A DNA stretch of 64,000 nt, from positions 6,680,501 to 6,744,500 of the forward strand of contig CM028888.1 in NCBI GenBank assembly GCA_016801885.1, read 5' to 3'. Shown piece by piece: positions 63,458 to 64,000 of this stretch (position 1 is the first letter of the stretch; each line of letters begins with the position of its first letter). The notes beneath the pieces are model-generated. The model had not been told where the DNA came from. It ran no database searches and was given only the letters and a program-made list of their open reading frames with translations. The position numbers and the translations under genes were made by a program. Origin of the DNA: Toxotes chatareus (taxonomy: Eukaryota > Chordata > Actinopteri > Toxotidae).

Positions 63458-63898
63458 TAGGGGTGGTGAAAGAAAATAATTATTGATTAATCGCAATTAT
63501 ATTATGGACGATTATGAGTAGATTATTAAATTTCCAAAGATCTGTTTTTTTATTGTAATACACAGGAGTGACTCTCCAGTTACTGGCTGTCATACAGAAT
63601 TTAACCGCAAGGCGGAGCTGTTGACAAACAGTCATAACAAAACACCCTGTAACAGAGCCAGCGAGCGAGCGAGCTTACTATGCTAGCGAGACGAGAAGTG
63701 TGTGAAATGGACAAAGTAAAACCATCAACCGACAACCAACCAATCCATCCAGCTGCATCTGGGCTAAAAGCGAGCGTGTGGATGCACTTTGGTTTTCATG
63801 GCAGGAGTTTTAAACACGTCAACAGGACGTAGTACGTTGTCTGCAAACTTTGCCGCCGCACTAAGCTAAAGTACTGTGGCAATACTAGCAACACGAGG
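63458..63898 (+). mobile_element. 5' end of a hAT element with BED-finger remnant
   Basis: Begins taggggtggtgaaagaaaat, resembling a hAT terminal repeat with an adjacent attgattaatcgcaattat region. From the ATG at 63707 the frame reads ASVWMHFGF, then, after one in-frame TAG, YVVCKLCRR and LKYCGNTSN. This is the BED-type zinc finger of ZBED/hAT transposases (C-x2-C present). The frame is lost at about 63898, where another repeat follows. Confidence 0.75.
63707..63898 (+). pseudogene. hAT transposase BED-finger fragment with internal stop
   Basis: N-terminal 64 codons of a BED-finger transposase with a TAG codon in the finger (VNRT-stop-YVVCKLC) and no downstream catalytic region. It is a broken fragment. 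Confidence 0.75.
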
Positions 63899-63975
63899 GC
63901 TCCAGGTTCGAACCACGGTCTGAGCTCTTCTTCGCGGAGTTTGCGGTGTAGAAAACGGATGGATGGACGAGGGCT
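63895..63975 (-). repeat. Inverted, truncated copy of the 'CATCCATCC' repeat
   Basis: Contains gggctccaggttcgaacc and 'tagaaaacggatggatgg', the reverse complement of the two ends of the repeat at 29955-30262 with the middle missing. Confidence 0.65.
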
Positions 63976-64000
63976 CACATGTCGCGCTTCCATCCAGAGG

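Overview
The window is vertebrate nuclear DNA, almost certainly from a spiny-rayed (percomorph-like) bony fish. It has short GT-AG introns and densely spaced exons. Repeats I recognise as typical of teleosts sit between and inside the genes (hAT elements, an L2/CR1-type LINE, MITE-like inverted repeats). The gene set matches the ABHD15-TAOK1-CORO6 neighbourhood on human 17q11.2. There are no bacterial features, and no tRNA, rRNA or CRISPR array was seen.

Layout. (1) 149-8624, plus strand: 19 exons of a TAO-family kinase, best matched to taok1. The 5' end lies outside the window, and a roughly 4 kb 3' UTR follows to about 12.59 kb. (2) 13034-15131, minus strand: a complete three-exon abhd15, convergent with taok1. 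(3) 15132-18517: intergenic, with one unidentified minus-strand coding-like exon at 16813-16967. (4) 18518-25358, plus strand: a complete 15-exon secreted or membrane-anchored von Willebrand A-domain protein of the VWA7 type. (5) 26947-63079, minus strand: eight 3' exons of coronin 6 (coro6), continuing beyond the right edge. (6) 63458-64000: transposon remnants.

The most striking object is inside one coro6 intron (31135-62620, about 31.5 kb). A LINE reverse-transcriptase reading frame there is split in two (31318-31599 and 61823-62482), and its protein sequence resumes almost exactly where it broke off. The insertion is about 30.2 kb and is bounded by long inverted arms (left 31600-32394, right 60146-61822). 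Between the arms lies a 27.3 kb AT-rich tandem array with a monomer of about 75-76 bp and roughly 360 copies. A small relative of the inner inverted-repeat module, without the array, lies in the last coro6 intron (28050-28922), nested in a hAT element that has a perfect 8-bp target duplication. A solo partial monomer sits outside the array, in the left arm (31841-31873). Together these suggest a satellite that arose and expanded inside a transposon-like inverted-repeat element, within a gene that should be transcribed through it.

The genes do not form a pathway. TAOK1 is a MAP3K-type kinase acting on the cytoskeleton and stress signalling, ABHD15 is a membrane-anchored alpha/beta-hydrolase-fold protein, VWA7 is an extracellular protein of poorly known role, and CORO6 binds actin. 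The coro6 reading frame shows an apparent one-base loss in a C run at about 62640-62643. It is either an assembly error or a real disruption.
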